Source: Janthinobacterium sp. 1_2014MBL_MicDiv (GTDB taxonomy: Bacteria > Pseudomonadota > Gammaproteobacteria > Burkholderiales > Burkholderiaceae_D). From it: 64,000 nucleotides of DNA. Within the stretch, counting starts at the first letter, position 1; every line of letters starts with the position of its first letter. Position numbers and translations under genes: made by a program. The stretch is from the NCBI RefSeq assembly GCF_001865675.1, contig NZ_CP011319.1, positions 682,001 through 746,000 on the forward strand, read 5' to 3'. Positions 26,189 to 34,513 of the stretch are shown piece after piece. The notes under the pieces are model-generated. The model saw only the letters and a list, made by a program, of their open reading frames with translations, was not told the origin of the DNA and made no database searches.

Positions 26189-27492
26189 AGCGTATTGTCT
26201 GGCTGCTGCTGTCGTACTGGCGCACGCGCCGCCTGCGTTTCGCCGGCCGCGCGCAGCTCGACGCCTACCAGCAGCGGCAACTGGCGCGTTTCATCGACGT
26301 GCTGTGCGCGCGCAGCCGCTACTTTGCGCCGTATCGCCACCTGCCGCTGGCGCAGTGGCCGACGATGAACAAGGCGCTGATGCTCGAGCATTTCGATGCG
26401 ATGAACACAGAAGGCATCACCCTGGCGCAGGCGATGGAAGCCGCCATGGCGGCCGAGCATAGCCGCGACTTCACGCCGGCCGTGGGCGACATCACCGTGG
26501 GCCTGTCGTCCGGCACATCGTCGCGGCGCGCCGTGTTTACCGTCAGTCCCCGCGAAAAGGCGCAATGGGCGGGCGTGATGCTGGCCAAGGCACTGCCCGA
26601 CGGCCTGTTTTCCGGCGAACGGGTGGCGCTGTTCCTGCGCGCGAACAGCAATCTGTACACGGCCGTGCGCTCGCCGTGGCTGACCTTTGCCTTCTACGAT
26701 TTGTTCGAACCGTTCGACAGCTTGTGCGCGCGGCTTGCGCAATATCAACCTTCCGTCATCGTCGCGCCGGCCCAGGTGCTGCGCCAGCTGGCCCTGCGCG
26801 TCATCGACGGCAGCCTGGCGCTGGCGCCGAAAAAAGTCATCTCGGTCGCCGAGGTGCTCGAAGCGCAGGACCGCGCGCTGATCGTGCAGGCGTTTGGCGC
26901 CGTGCATGAAATCTACCAGGCCACCGAAGGTTTCCTCGCCAGCAGCTGCGAGCACGGCGTGCTGCACCTGAACGAGGAATACGTGCACATCGAGCCGCAG
27001 TGGCTCGATGCCGAAGCAGGCGAACAGCAGCGCCGCTTCGTACCCGTGATCACGGACTTTACGCGCATGACGCAGCCCATCGTGCGCTACTGCCTGGACG
27101 ACATCCTGATCGCGCGCGCGACGCCATGCCCGTGCGGCAGGGCCACGCGCGCCATCGATGGCATCGAGGGGCGCTGCGACGACTTGCTGGCGCTGCCATC
27201 GGCGCGCGGCGGCGCACCCGTCGCCGTCTTTGCCGATGTATTGACGCGGGCCTTTGCGCAAGCCTTGCCGCCCGATGCCGATTACCGCCTGGTGCAGCAC
27301 GGCGAAGCGGCCCTGCAACTGCATGCGGCACTGGACGCCGCTGGCCTGGCCGCGCTGCGCGCGCACCTGGCGGCGGTGCTGCGCGGCCTGGGCGTGGCCA
27401 CCGACCGCCTGGCCTGGACGGTGAGCGGTGAACTGCCTCCCTTTGACCCCACCATGAAACGGCGCCGCATCCGGCGCCTTGCCACCGCATGA
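26185..27492 (+). CDS. Adenylate-forming enzyme, PaaK/coenzyme F390 synthetase-like
   Basis: This 435-residue protein starts with GTG at 26185, overlapping the MBL stop (GTGA). It has the phosphate-binding loop VGLSSGTSSRRAVFTVS, an adenylate-contact region IYQATEGFLASSCEHG, and a Cys-containing segment TPCPCGRATRAIDGIEGRCD before the C-terminal domain. These motifs match the branch annotated as putative adenylate-forming enzyme or F390 synthetase-related protein. It should activate a carboxylate with ATP to an acyl-adenylate or CoA ester. In oleABCD the AMP-ligase-like OleC makes a beta-lactone; this protein belongs to a different subfamily, so equivalence is only an analogy. Confidence 0.85.
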   Translation: MKRIVWLLLSYWRTRRLRFAGRAQLDAYQQRQLARFIDVLCARSRYFAPYRHLPLAQWPTMNKALMLEHFDAMNTEGITLAQAMEAAMAAEHSRDFTPAVGDITVGLSSGTSSRRAVFTVSPREKAQWAGVMLAKALPDGLFSGERVALFLRANSNLYTAVRSPWLTFAFYDLFEPFDSLCARLAQYQPSVIVAPAQVLRQLALRVIDGSLALAPKKVISVAEVLEAQDRALIVQAFGAVHEIYQATEGFLASSCEHGVLHLNEEYVHIEPQWLDAEAGEQQRRFVPVITDFTRMTQPIVRYCLDDILIARATPCPCGRATRAIDGIEGRCDDLLALPSARGGAPVAVFADVLTRAFAQALPPDADYRLVQHGEAALQLHAALDAAGLAALRAHLAAVLRGLGVATDRLAWTVSGELPPFDPTMKRRRIRRLATA

Positions 27493-28127
27493 ACCATTCT
27501 TCCATGACCTTGACTTCCCGCCTGCTGCATTTGCTGGCCGGCTGGGGCAGCGTCGGCCTCGTGTATTTTTCCAGCGACCTGCTGCAGGGGCAGGGGATGC
27601 TGCTGCCCGAAACGGCCATCGACCGCGCCATTGCCTACAACGACTCCGCCATCTGGCTGTACCTGTCCTTCTTCATCCTGATCCCCTACGCCTACCTGGC
27701 GGCCGAAGCGGCCCGCGTGCGCTGGCTGGCGCGCGCCATGGCGCTTTCCGCCATCATGTGCGGCGCGGTGTTCCTGCTGTATCCGACCACGCTCGCATAC
27801 CCGCCCGTGGGCGAGGGCAGCGCGTGGAGCACGCAGGCGCTGCGCCTGCTGCAGTCGTTTGACTCCGCGCAAAACTGCCTGCCGTCGCTGCATGGCGCCC
27901 TGACCCTGCTGTGCGTGTGGGCCTTGTGCGACCGGAGCCACCTGCTTCGTTCCGCGCTGGCCGTGGTGCTGGGCGTGGCCATCTGCTACGCCATCATCGC
28001 ACTGCGCCGGCACGTCAGCATCGACCTGGCCGCCGGCCTGGCCGTGGGCATCGCCGGCGGCATGCTGGCCAAAATGCAGGTATCCTTGGCTGCTCGCCGC
28101 GCCGTTTCCATCAAAACCGCACCATGA
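27489..28127 (+). CDS. PAP2-superfamily membrane phosphatase
   Basis: This 212-residue protein has five to six helices and the core acid phosphatase motifs: PSLHG (about 135-139) and RRHVSIDLAAG near the last helices, where His and Asp complete the phosphatase site. The first motif (KxxxxxxRP) is not clear. The family removes phosphate from lipid phosphates or transfers phospho-head groups (inositolphosphotransferase-like). Its ATG overlaps the adenylating-enzyme stop (ATGA). It probably acts at the membrane on the product or carrier lipid of this pathway; the substrate is not known. Confidence 0.8.
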   Translation: MNHSSMTLTSRLLHLLAGWGSVGLVYFSSDLLQGQGMLLPETAIDRAIAYNDSAIWLYLSFFILIPYAYLAAEAARVRWLARAMALSAIMCGAVFLLYPTTLAYPPVGEGSAWSTQALRLLQSFDSAQNCLPSLHGALTLLCVWALCDRSHLLRSALAVVLGVAICYAIIALRRHVSIDLAAGLAVGIAGGMLAKMQVSLAARRAVSIKTAP

Positions 28128-29239
28128 TGAATCCCTTTGCCCTCTCCTTTCTTGTCATGCTGGCCTTCGTGCTGGCCGAACTGCTGATACTCAAATGGGT
28201 GCGCAAGACTCCCGTGCCGTGGAAGGACGTGATCTTCAACCTCAATTCCGGTCACATTTTGATGTGGGTGTTCCGCGGCGTGGAAGTGGCGGCGTTCGCC
28301 CTGCTGCTGCGCCATGCGAACCTGCACATCGTCGACCAGTGGCCCGTGGCGGCGCAATGGATCTTCGCTTTTTTTGCCTGGGACCTGTGCTTTTACTGGA
28401 TGCACCGCCTGCACCATAAAATCCCGCTGCTGTGGGCCGTGCACGTGGTGCACCACCAGGGCGAGCATTTCAACCTGTCGCTGGGGGTGCGCAATTCCTG
28501 GTATTCGTCGCTGACGAATTTCCCCTTCATCGCCATCCTGGCCGTGCTGGGCGTGCCGCTGGAAATCTTCCTCGTCGTCTCGTCCCTGCATTACACGGTG
28601 CAGTTCTACAACCACAATGCGCTGGTGAACAAGTCCGGCATCCTGGACAAATTCATGGTCACGCCCTCGCACCACCGCGTGCACCACGGCACGGACAAGC
28701 GCTACATCAACCGCAATTTCGGCGGCACCCTGCTGCTGTGGGACAGGCTGTTCGGCAGCTTCCAGCCGGAACTCGAGGGCGTGGAGATGCGCTATGGCGT
28801 GAAGGGCATGACGCCCACGCACAACCCGCTGCTGGCCAGCAATGGCAAGCTGTTTTCCTGGCTGCGCGCGCGCTTTCCCCACTGGCAGTCGCGCGGCGCC
28901 TTCCACGTGCCCGAGCTGTTCATCGGCGTCGGCGGCGTGATCCTGTTTGGCCTGGTGATCTATTACGTCAACCACGAGGCGGCGCTGGCCGGCGCGCAGC
29001 AGGCCATCCTGTTCGCGCTGATCTTCGGCGGCACGCTGGCCCTGGGCGGCCTGTCGGACGCGCGCCGCTGGGGCGCCATCGCCTGGGTGGCCATCGCCGT
29101 GGCCATGCCGCTGCTGTTCCTCGGCTGGTATGGCGCGCGCGATGTGTGGGGCATGGTGTTCCTGGCCGCGCTGCTGGCGCATGGCCTCGACGGCGCGCGC
29201 CGCCTGTGGTGGCCGGCAGCGGCGGAGACGCGCGCGTGA
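28124..29239 (+). CDS. Sterol desaturase / fatty acid hydroxylase family protein
   Basis: This 371-residue integral membrane di-iron enzyme has all the histidine boxes of the family: WMHRLHHK, HVVHHQGEHFN and PSHHRVHHG. There are about four helices before and three after this core. Such enzymes desaturate or hydroxylate lipids with O2. An alkyl-lipid, not a sterol, is the likely substrate in a betaproteobacterium. I place the start at the first ATG of the pair at 28124, which overlaps the PAP2 stop. The C-terminal extension of about 120 residues contains extra helices not needed for catalysis. Confidence 0.88.
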   Translation: MMNPFALSFLVMLAFVLAELLILKWVRKTPVPWKDVIFNLNSGHILMWVFRGVEVAAFALLLRHANLHIVDQWPVAAQWIFAFFAWDLCFYWMHRLHHKIPLLWAVHVVHHQGEHFNLSLGVRNSWYSSLTNFPFIAILAVLGVPLEIFLVVSSLHYTVQFYNHNALVNKSGILDKFMVTPSHHRVHHGTDKRYINRNFGGTLLLWDRLFGSFQPELEGVEMRYGVKGMTPTHNPLLASNGKLFSWLRARFPHWQSRGAFHVPELFIGVGGVILFGLVIYYVNHEAALAGAQQAILFALIFGGTLALGGLSDARRWGAIAWVAIAVAMPLLFLGWYGARDVWGMVFLAALLAHGLDGARRLWWPAAAETRA

Positions 29240-30351
29240 CGGCTACCTTGCCGCCGCTGCGCTTCAAGCCCGCGCGCGACTCCGCCTTCCGCCGCGAACT
29301 GCGCGCCCGCGCCGACGCCTACCTTGCCAGCGAGGGGCGGCACCGCTTCGGCGACCTGCGCATGCACGCGAAAGCCATCTTCCTGGCCGCGTTGACGGTG
29401 AGTTTGTATGTGCTGGCGCTGAACGCCGGCAGCACAGGGCCGTTTGTCGCCAGCTATGTGGCATGCCTGGTGGCGGCCATGGCACTGGCCATGAATACCC
29501 TGCACGATGCGGCCCACAGCGCCGTCTTCCGCCGGGGATTCCTGAACCGCGTACTGATCCGCCTGGTGGGCTTGCCCGTGGGCGTGGACACGGATTTCTG
29601 GACCATCCGCCACGTGCACTTCCATCACACGTATGCCAACGTGGAAGGCTATGACCTCGACACGGAACCGAACCCCTTCCTGCGCCAGACGCCGTACCAG
29701 CGCTGGTCGCCGCAGTACCGTTATCAATACCTGTACTGGCCCATGGTGGCGGCCCTGTCGCTGCCATATTTGAACTGGTATGGCGACTGGCTGGACCGCT
29801 TCGGCAAGACGCCCGTGGCCGCGCACAGCCGCCTGCAGGGCTGGCGCGGCTGGCTCTCCTTCCTGGGCTGGAAGCTGGGCCACGTGGCGCTGGTGCTGGC
29901 GCTGCCCATGTGGCTGCTGCAGCCGCACGGCATCGGCTGGGGCGTGGTGCTGGGCGCGTACCTGCTGGGGCAGATGATCGCTTCGTGCGCGCTGGTGGCG
30001 CTGATCCTCGGCACGCACTGGGCCGAAGTGGAATTCTTCCAGCCGGGCCCCGACGGCACCCTGCCGCACGACTGGTACCAGCACACGTTTTATACGGCGT
30101 GCGACTGGACGCCCCGGCCGCGCGCGCTGCGCTGGCTCGGCGACTGGCTCGGCGGCCTGAATTTGCACCTGACGCATCATCTGTTCCCCACCTGGCACCA
30201 CCGCCACTACCCGGCGCTGGCGCGCATCCTCGCGGAACTGGCGCCGCGTCACGGCCTCGCGTACCGCGAGCTCGGCTACCGCCAGCTGCACGCCTCGCAG
30301 CAGGCGTTCCTGCGCGCCATGGGCCGGCCGCCCGCCAGCCGGGACGTGTAA
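29236..30351 (+). CDS. Membrane fatty acid desaturase
   Basis: This 371-residue protein has the three histidine clusters of acyl-lipid desaturases: HDAAH (about residue 93), HVHFHH (about 130) and HLTHHLFP (about 312), with four membrane helices between them. It introduces a double bond into an acyl chain using O2. The start is GTG at 29236, overlapping the previous stop (GTGA); the earlier in-frame codons lie inside the sterol-desaturase gene. This is the last gene of the tightly overlapped block 24328-30351; the next gene begins 67 nt later behind a palindrome. Confidence 0.9.
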   Translation: MTATLPPLRFKPARDSAFRRELRARADAYLASEGRHRFGDLRMHAKAIFLAALTVSLYVLALNAGSTGPFVASYVACLVAAMALAMNTLHDAAHSAVFRRGFLNRVLIRLVGLPVGVDTDFWTIRHVHFHHTYANVEGYDLDTEPNPFLRQTPYQRWSPQYRYQYLYWPMVAALSLPYLNWYGDWLDRFGKTPVAAHSRLQGWRGWLSFLGWKLGHVALVLALPMWLLQPHGIGWGVVLGAYLLGQMIASCALVALILGTHWAEVEFFQPGPDGTLPHDWYQHTFYTACDWTPRPRALRWLGDWLGGLNLHLTHHLFPTWHHRHYPALARILAELAPRHGLAYRELGYRQLHASQQAFLRAMGRPPASRDV

Positions 30352-30387
30352 CGAATCGCCCTTGACTCGGTTTCCGTTCCGTCTTAC

Positions 30388-30407
30388 ATTTCTGTAACGA
30401 CAGAAAT
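30388..30407. promoter_or_regulatory. Palindromic operator candidate for the GbsR/MarR regulator
   Basis: ATTTCTGT (30388-30395) and ACAGAAAT (30400-30407) are perfect inverted repeats separated by AACG, 11 nt before the regulator's start codon. The AT-rich context differs from the surrounding sequence. A MarR-fold dimer commonly binds a palindrome of this size at its own promoter, so autoregulation is likely but not shown. Confidence 0.6.
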
Positions 30408-30418
30408 AAGAGAAAATT

Positions 30419-30973
30419 ATGGAACTAAGTCCAACCACGCAAAAGTATATTTTGCACTGGGGCGAGATGGGCACGCGCTGGGGCGTCAACCGCACGGTGG
30501 CGCAAATCCACGCGCTGCTGTTCCTGGCGAATGAGCCGCTGACGGCGGAAGACATCGCGGCCAGCCTGAACGTGGCCCGTTCGAACGTCAGCAACAGCCT
30601 GAAGGAATTGCAAAGCTGGGGCCTGGTCCGCATCGCGCACGTGATGGGGGACCGGCGCGACCATTTTCTCGCCCTGCAGGATGTGTGGGAAATCTTCAGG
30701 GTCATCATGGAAGAGCGCAAGCGGCGCGAGATCGACCCTACCCTGACGGTGCTGCGCGAATGCGCGATCGAGGGCGAGCACGATGCGGCGATACCGCCGG
30801 CGACGCTCGAACGCATGGGCGAAGTGCTGGCCTTCCTGGAAATGCTCAGCAGCACCTACAGCGAGTATAAAAACCTGCCGCCGGCGACCCTGCAGCGCAT
30901 GCTGTCGATGGGCGGCAAGGTGGCCAAGTTCCTCAGCCCGGAAGACAAACCGGGCAGGCGTGGAAAATCATGA
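30419..30973 (+). CDS. GbsR/MarR-family transcriptional regulator
   Basis: This 184-residue winged-helix regulator matches the GbsR family: GTRWGVNRTVAQIHALLFL at the N-terminus, the recognition region EDIAASLNVARSNVSNSLKE, the wing HVMGDRRDHFLAL and the acidic DVWEIFRVIMEER helix. GbsR proteins sense small molecules such as choline, but this branch is found beside lipid genes and its ligand is unknown. It likely binds the palindrome at 30388-30407 and controls the desaturase block, the two following genes, or both. It overlaps the DUF4166 gene by 4 nt. Confidence 0.9.
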   Translation: MELSPTTQKYILHWGEMGTRWGVNRTVAQIHALLFLANEPLTAEDIAASLNVARSNVSNSLKELQSWGLVRIAHVMGDRRDHFLALQDVWEIFRVIMEERKRREIDPTLTVLRECAIEGEHDAAIPPATLERMGEVLAFLEMLSSTYSEYKNLPPATLQRMLSMGGKVAKFLSPEDKPGRRGKS

Positions 30974-31614
30974 GCGGCCCGTCCGAAGGAGAGCTGTTCC
31001 GGAAGGTGATGGGCGCGCAGTGGCTCACGCTGCACCCGGACATCCGCCGCCGCTTCGAGAAAAATCCCGCGCCGGGCCAGCCCTTGTACTACCGCGGCGA
31101 ACTCAGCGAGCTCACCAGCTCGCGCCTGGGCAAGCTTCTGGGATGGCTGACGCGGCCCTTCATCGACGGCGCCCTGATCCCGTATGACGATCACGACTTC
31201 CCCGTCGATATCGAAGTCTATTCGCGCCCCGGCTGCCCGTTCATCTTCAAGCAGCGCACCTACCGCCTGCACGGCCGCGCGCCGATCCGCTTCACATCCT
31301 ATATGGCTGAAAGCGCCAAAGGCGACGTGCTCGAATACGTGGGCATGGGCCTGGGCATGAAGCTGCTGCTCCACGTCGAGGACGGCAACCTGCATTTCAC
31401 CAGCGACGGCTATTTCTGGGACATTTTCGGCTGGCGCCTGCCGCTGCCCGGCGTGCTCACGCCCGGCAAGACCTATCTGTGCCACCGCAACGACACGCCG
31501 CAGCAATTCAATATCCGCATCGAGATCCGCCACGCGCTGTTCGGCACCACGTTTACCCAGGCGGGCGTGTTCCGCGAATCCAGCGCGCCCGCCCTACACA
31601 AGGAGACACCATGA
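30970..31614 (+). CDS. DUF4166 domain protein
   Basis: This 214-residue soluble protein carries the DUF4166 pattern: VMGAQWLTLHPDIRRRF near the N-terminus, then YRGELSELTSSRLGKLLGWL, and the late ELSELT and GLGMKLLLHVEDGNLHF segments. The family has no established activity that I know of. It commonly lies next to TIGR01777 epimerases, as here. ATGA overlaps join it to the regulator upstream and the epimerase downstream, so the three are co-translated. Binding or transfer of a hydrophobic compound is a possible role, inferred only from the context. Confidence 0.85.
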   Translation: MSGPSEGELFRKVMGAQWLTLHPDIRRRFEKNPAPGQPLYYRGELSELTSSRLGKLLGWLTRPFIDGALIPYDDHDFPVDIEVYSRPGCPFIFKQRTYRLHGRAPIRFTSYMAESAKGDVLEYVGMGLGMKLLLHVEDGNLHFTSDGYFWDIFGWRLPLPGVLTPGKTYLCHRNDTPQQFNIRIEIRHALFGTTFTQAGVFRESSAPALHKETP

Positions 31615-33074
31615 ATACGCATCTGCTGGCCCTGCAACTGATGGCGGCGCAAGGCTGCCTGGGGGCCTTCGACACCATCTACCACCATGAAATCACGGAG
31701 GCGCTGCCGCAAAAGGCGTCCGCAAGGCTGGAACTGACCATCCATGCGACGCGCGCCCTGATCTACAGCCTGCTGTTCGTGGGCCTGGCGGCCTGGGAAT
31801 GGCATGGCGCCTGGGCCTGGGTGCTGGTCATCGTGTTTGGCGTGGAAATCGTGCTGACCCTGTGGGATTTCGTCGTCGAAGACCAGACCCGCCTCTTGCC
31901 CGCCACGGAGCGGGTCACGCACACGGTGCTGGCGATTAACGCGGGCGCCTTCATCGCGCTGCTGGCCCTGAACAGCAGCGCGTGGGCCAGCTTGCCCACG
32001 GCCCTCGTGTGGCAACCGTACGGCTGGCTCAGCGCCTTCCTCGCCCTGTGCGGCGTCGGCGTGGGCCTGTCCGGCCTGCGCGACGCTTACGCCGTCTGGC
32101 AGCTGGGCCGGCGCAAGGCGCAGGAGACGGCGGAACAGGAGGAGCCCCTGAGCTTTGCCGCCGCGCCGCAGTCCGTGCTGGTGACGGGCGCCACGGGATT
32201 CATCGGCCAGCAGCTGGTGGCCGCCCTGCTGGCCGATGGCCAGGCCGTGACGGTGCTGACGCGCCAGCCGAAGCAGGCTGCGTGGGCCTTCGATGGCCGG
32301 GTGCGCTGCATCCGCACGCTGGACGAGCTGCCGGACGCGCAGCGCATCGACATGGTGGTCAACCTGGCCGGCGCGCGCATCGTCGGGCGGCGCTGGACGG
32401 AGGCGCGCAAGGCGGTGCTGCGCCGCAGCCGCGTGGCGCTGACGCAGGAGCTGGTGGCGTGGATCGCCCGCGCGCAGCACAAGCCGCGCGTGCTGCTGTC
32501 GGCGTCGGCCATCGGCTATTACGGCGTGCAGCCGCAGGGTGATGGTGCCGAGCTCGATGAAGGCAGCGCGCCGCAAGCGATCTTCATGTCGCAGCTGTGT
32601 CAGGAGTGGGAAGCGGCCGCGCGCCAGGCGGAGAAATTTGGCGTGCAGGTAGGCTGCATGCGCTTTGGCCTCGTCTTCGGCCACCAGGGTTCGCTGCCGC
32701 AGATGCTGCTGCCGATCCGCTTCGGCGTGGGCGGCCCGCTCGGCAGCGGCAGGCAGTGGATCTCGTGGGTGCATGTGCGCGACGTGGTGCGCGCCATCGC
32801 CCACCTGTCGCGCCGCAGCGAACAAGGCGCGGTGAGCGGCGCCTACAACGTTTGCGCGCCCGAGACCATCGAGCAGCGCCGTTTCGCCGCAGTGGCGGGC
32901 GCCGTGCTGCACCGCCCCAGCGTCATGCCGACGCCGGCGTGGCTGATGCGCGCGTTGCTGGGCGAGCAGGCCGACTTGCTGGTCGAAGGCCAAAGGGTCG
33001 CCCCGCGCCGCCTGGCGGAGGACGGCTTTGCCTTCCGCTACCCCACCGTGGAAGGCGCGCTGCGCAGCCTGTAG
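31611..33074 (+). CDS. TIGR01777-type epimerase fused to an N-terminal membrane domain
   Basis: This 487-residue protein has two parts. Residues 1-170 contain four hydrophobic helices with a YHHEITEALP motif before helix 1. Residues about 185-487 form an extended short-chain dehydrogenase of the TIGR01777 (DUF1731) type: VTGATGFIGQQLVAALL, NLAGARIVGRRWTEARK, SASAIGYYG and a C-terminal DUF1731 tail (VLHRPSVMPTPAWLMRALLG). Typical TIGR01777 proteins are about 300 residues and soluble, so this is a membrane-anchored fusion. The ATG at 31611 overlaps the DUF4166 stop and follows AAGGAG. The substrate is unknown. Confidence 0.87.
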   Translation: MNTHLLALQLMAAQGCLGAFDTIYHHEITEALPQKASARLELTIHATRALIYSLLFVGLAAWEWHGAWAWVLVIVFGVEIVLTLWDFVVEDQTRLLPATERVTHTVLAINAGAFIALLALNSSAWASLPTALVWQPYGWLSAFLALCGVGVGLSGLRDAYAVWQLGRRKAQETAEQEEPLSFAAAPQSVLVTGATGFIGQQLVAALLADGQAVTVLTRQPKQAAWAFDGRVRCIRTLDELPDAQRIDMVVNLAGARIVGRRWTEARKAVLRRSRVALTQELVAWIARAQHKPRVLLSASAIGYYGVQPQGDGAELDEGSAPQAIFMSQLCQEWEAAARQAEKFGVQVGCMRFGLVFGHQGSLPQMLLPIRFGVGGPLGSGRQWISWVHVRDVVRAIAHLSRRSEQGAVSGAYNVCAPETIEQRRFAAVAGAVLHRPSVMPTPAWLMRALLGEQADLLVEGQRVAPRRLAEDGFAFRYPTVEGALRSL

Positions 33075-33116
33075 CGGCGCAATCAGTTGGCGTAAAATCG
33101 GGGCATTGGAGGAACT

Positions 33117-34505
33117 ATGCCCCGCTTCAGCCATACGATAGACAGCCATGCCTATGCCTTCGCCAGCCTGAAGGAGTTGCTGGCGAAGGCCACGCCGCCG
33201 CGTTCGGGCGATGTGCTGGCGGGCGTGGCGGCCGCCAGCGCGCGCGAACGGGTGGCGGCGCAGCTGGCGCTGGCGGACGTGCCCTTATTGACCTTCCTCA
33301 ATGAAGCGCTGGTGCCGTATGAAGACGATGAAGTCACGCGCCTGATCATCGACAGCCATGACCGTGCCGCCTTTGCGCCGATTGCCCATTTGTGCGTGGG
33401 CGACTTCCGCGACTGGCTGCTGGACGACGCGACGGATACGGCGCTGCTGTCGCAGGTAGCCGCCGGCATCACGCCCGAGATGGCGGCCGCCGTCTCAAAA
33501 ATCATGCGCCTGCAGGACCTGGTGCTGGTGGCCCGCAAGTGCCGGGTTGTCACCGCCTTTCGCAATACCCTGGGCCTGGCGGGCCGCCTGTCCACGCGGC
33601 TGCAGCCCAACCACCCGACGGACGATGCCACGGGCATCGCCGCGTCGATGCTCGATGGCCTGCTGCTTGGCAGCGGCGACGCCGTGATCGGCATCAATCC
33701 CGCCACCGACAATGTGGCGCAAGTGGTGTCGCTGCTGCAGCTGCTCGACGCCGTCATCGACCAGTACCAGATCCCCACGCAGTCGTGCGTGCTCACGCAT
33801 GTCACCAACACCCTCGAGGCGATACGCCGCGGCGCGCCCATCGACCTGGTATTCCAGTCGGTGGCGGGCACGCAGGCGGCCAACCGCAGTTTCGGCATCG
33901 ACCTGGCGCTGCTGGCCGAGGGCAGGGCGGCGGCCCTGTCGCTGGGACGCGGCACCGTGGGCCAGCACGTCATGTATTTCGAGACGGGGCAGGGCAGCGC
34001 CCTGTCGGCCGGCGCCCACCATGGCATGGACCAGCAGACCTGCGAGGCGCGCGCGTATGCGGTGGCGCGCGCGTTCCAGCCGCTGCTGGTCAATTCCGTG
34101 GTGGGCTTCATCGGCCCCGAATACCTGTACGACGGCAAGCAGATCCTGCGCGCGGGGCTGGAAGACCATTTCTGCGCCAAGCTGCTGGGACTGCCCATGG
34201 GCTGCGACGTGTGCTATACCAACCACGCGCAAGCGGACCAGGACGACATGGACGCCTTGCTGACCATGCTGGGCGTGGCCGGCTGCAATTTCATCATGGG
34301 CGTGCCGGGCGCGGACGACATCATGCTCGGCTACCAGAGCACCTCGTTCCACGACGCCCTGTATGCGCGCCGCGTGCTGGGCCTGCGGCCTGCACCCGAA
34401 TTCGAGGCCTGGCTGGCGCGCATGCGGATCACGGATGCGCGGGGAAATCTGAGCGCGGCGCTGCCGTCCGCTTTCCAGGCGGCCCTGCTGCGCCTGGACG
34501 ACTAG
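33117..34505 (+). CDS. eutB: Ethanolamine ammonia-lyase large subunit EutB
   Basis: This 462-residue subunit of the adenosylcobalamin-dependent enzyme cleaves ethanolamine to acetaldehyde and ammonia. It matches EutB throughout (E. coli about 453 residues): LLTFLNEALVPYEDDEVTRL, RLSTRLQPNHPTDDATGIA, LTHVTNTLEAIRRGAPIDL, GQGSALSAGAHHGMDQQTCE and NFIMGVPGADDIMLGYQSTS. eutC follows 8 nt downstream. No carboxysome-like shell genes, EutA reactivase or permease are in the window, so this is the simple, cytosolic form of the pathway. Whether the upstream lipid cluster supplies ethanolamine is unknown. Confidence 0.97.
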   Translation: MPRFSHTIDSHAYAFASLKELLAKATPPRSGDVLAGVAAASARERVAAQLALADVPLLTFLNEALVPYEDDEVTRLIIDSHDRAAFAPIAHLCVGDFRDWLLDDATDTALLSQVAAGITPEMAAAVSKIMRLQDLVLVARKCRVVTAFRNTLGLAGRLSTRLQPNHPTDDATGIAASMLDGLLLGSGDAVIGINPATDNVAQVVSLLQLLDAVIDQYQIPTQSCVLTHVTNTLEAIRRGAPIDLVFQSVAGTQAANRSFGIDLALLAEGRAAALSLGRGTVGQHVMYFETGQGSALSAGAHHGMDQQTCEARAYAVARAFQPLLVNSVVGFIGPEYLYDGKQILRAGLEDHFCAKLLGLPMGCDVCYTNHAQADQDDMDALLTMLGVAGCNFIMGVPGADDIMLGYQSTSFHDALYARRVLGLRPAPEFEAWLARMRITDARGNLSAALPSAFQAALLRLDD

Positions 34506-34513
34506 GAGGAAGC

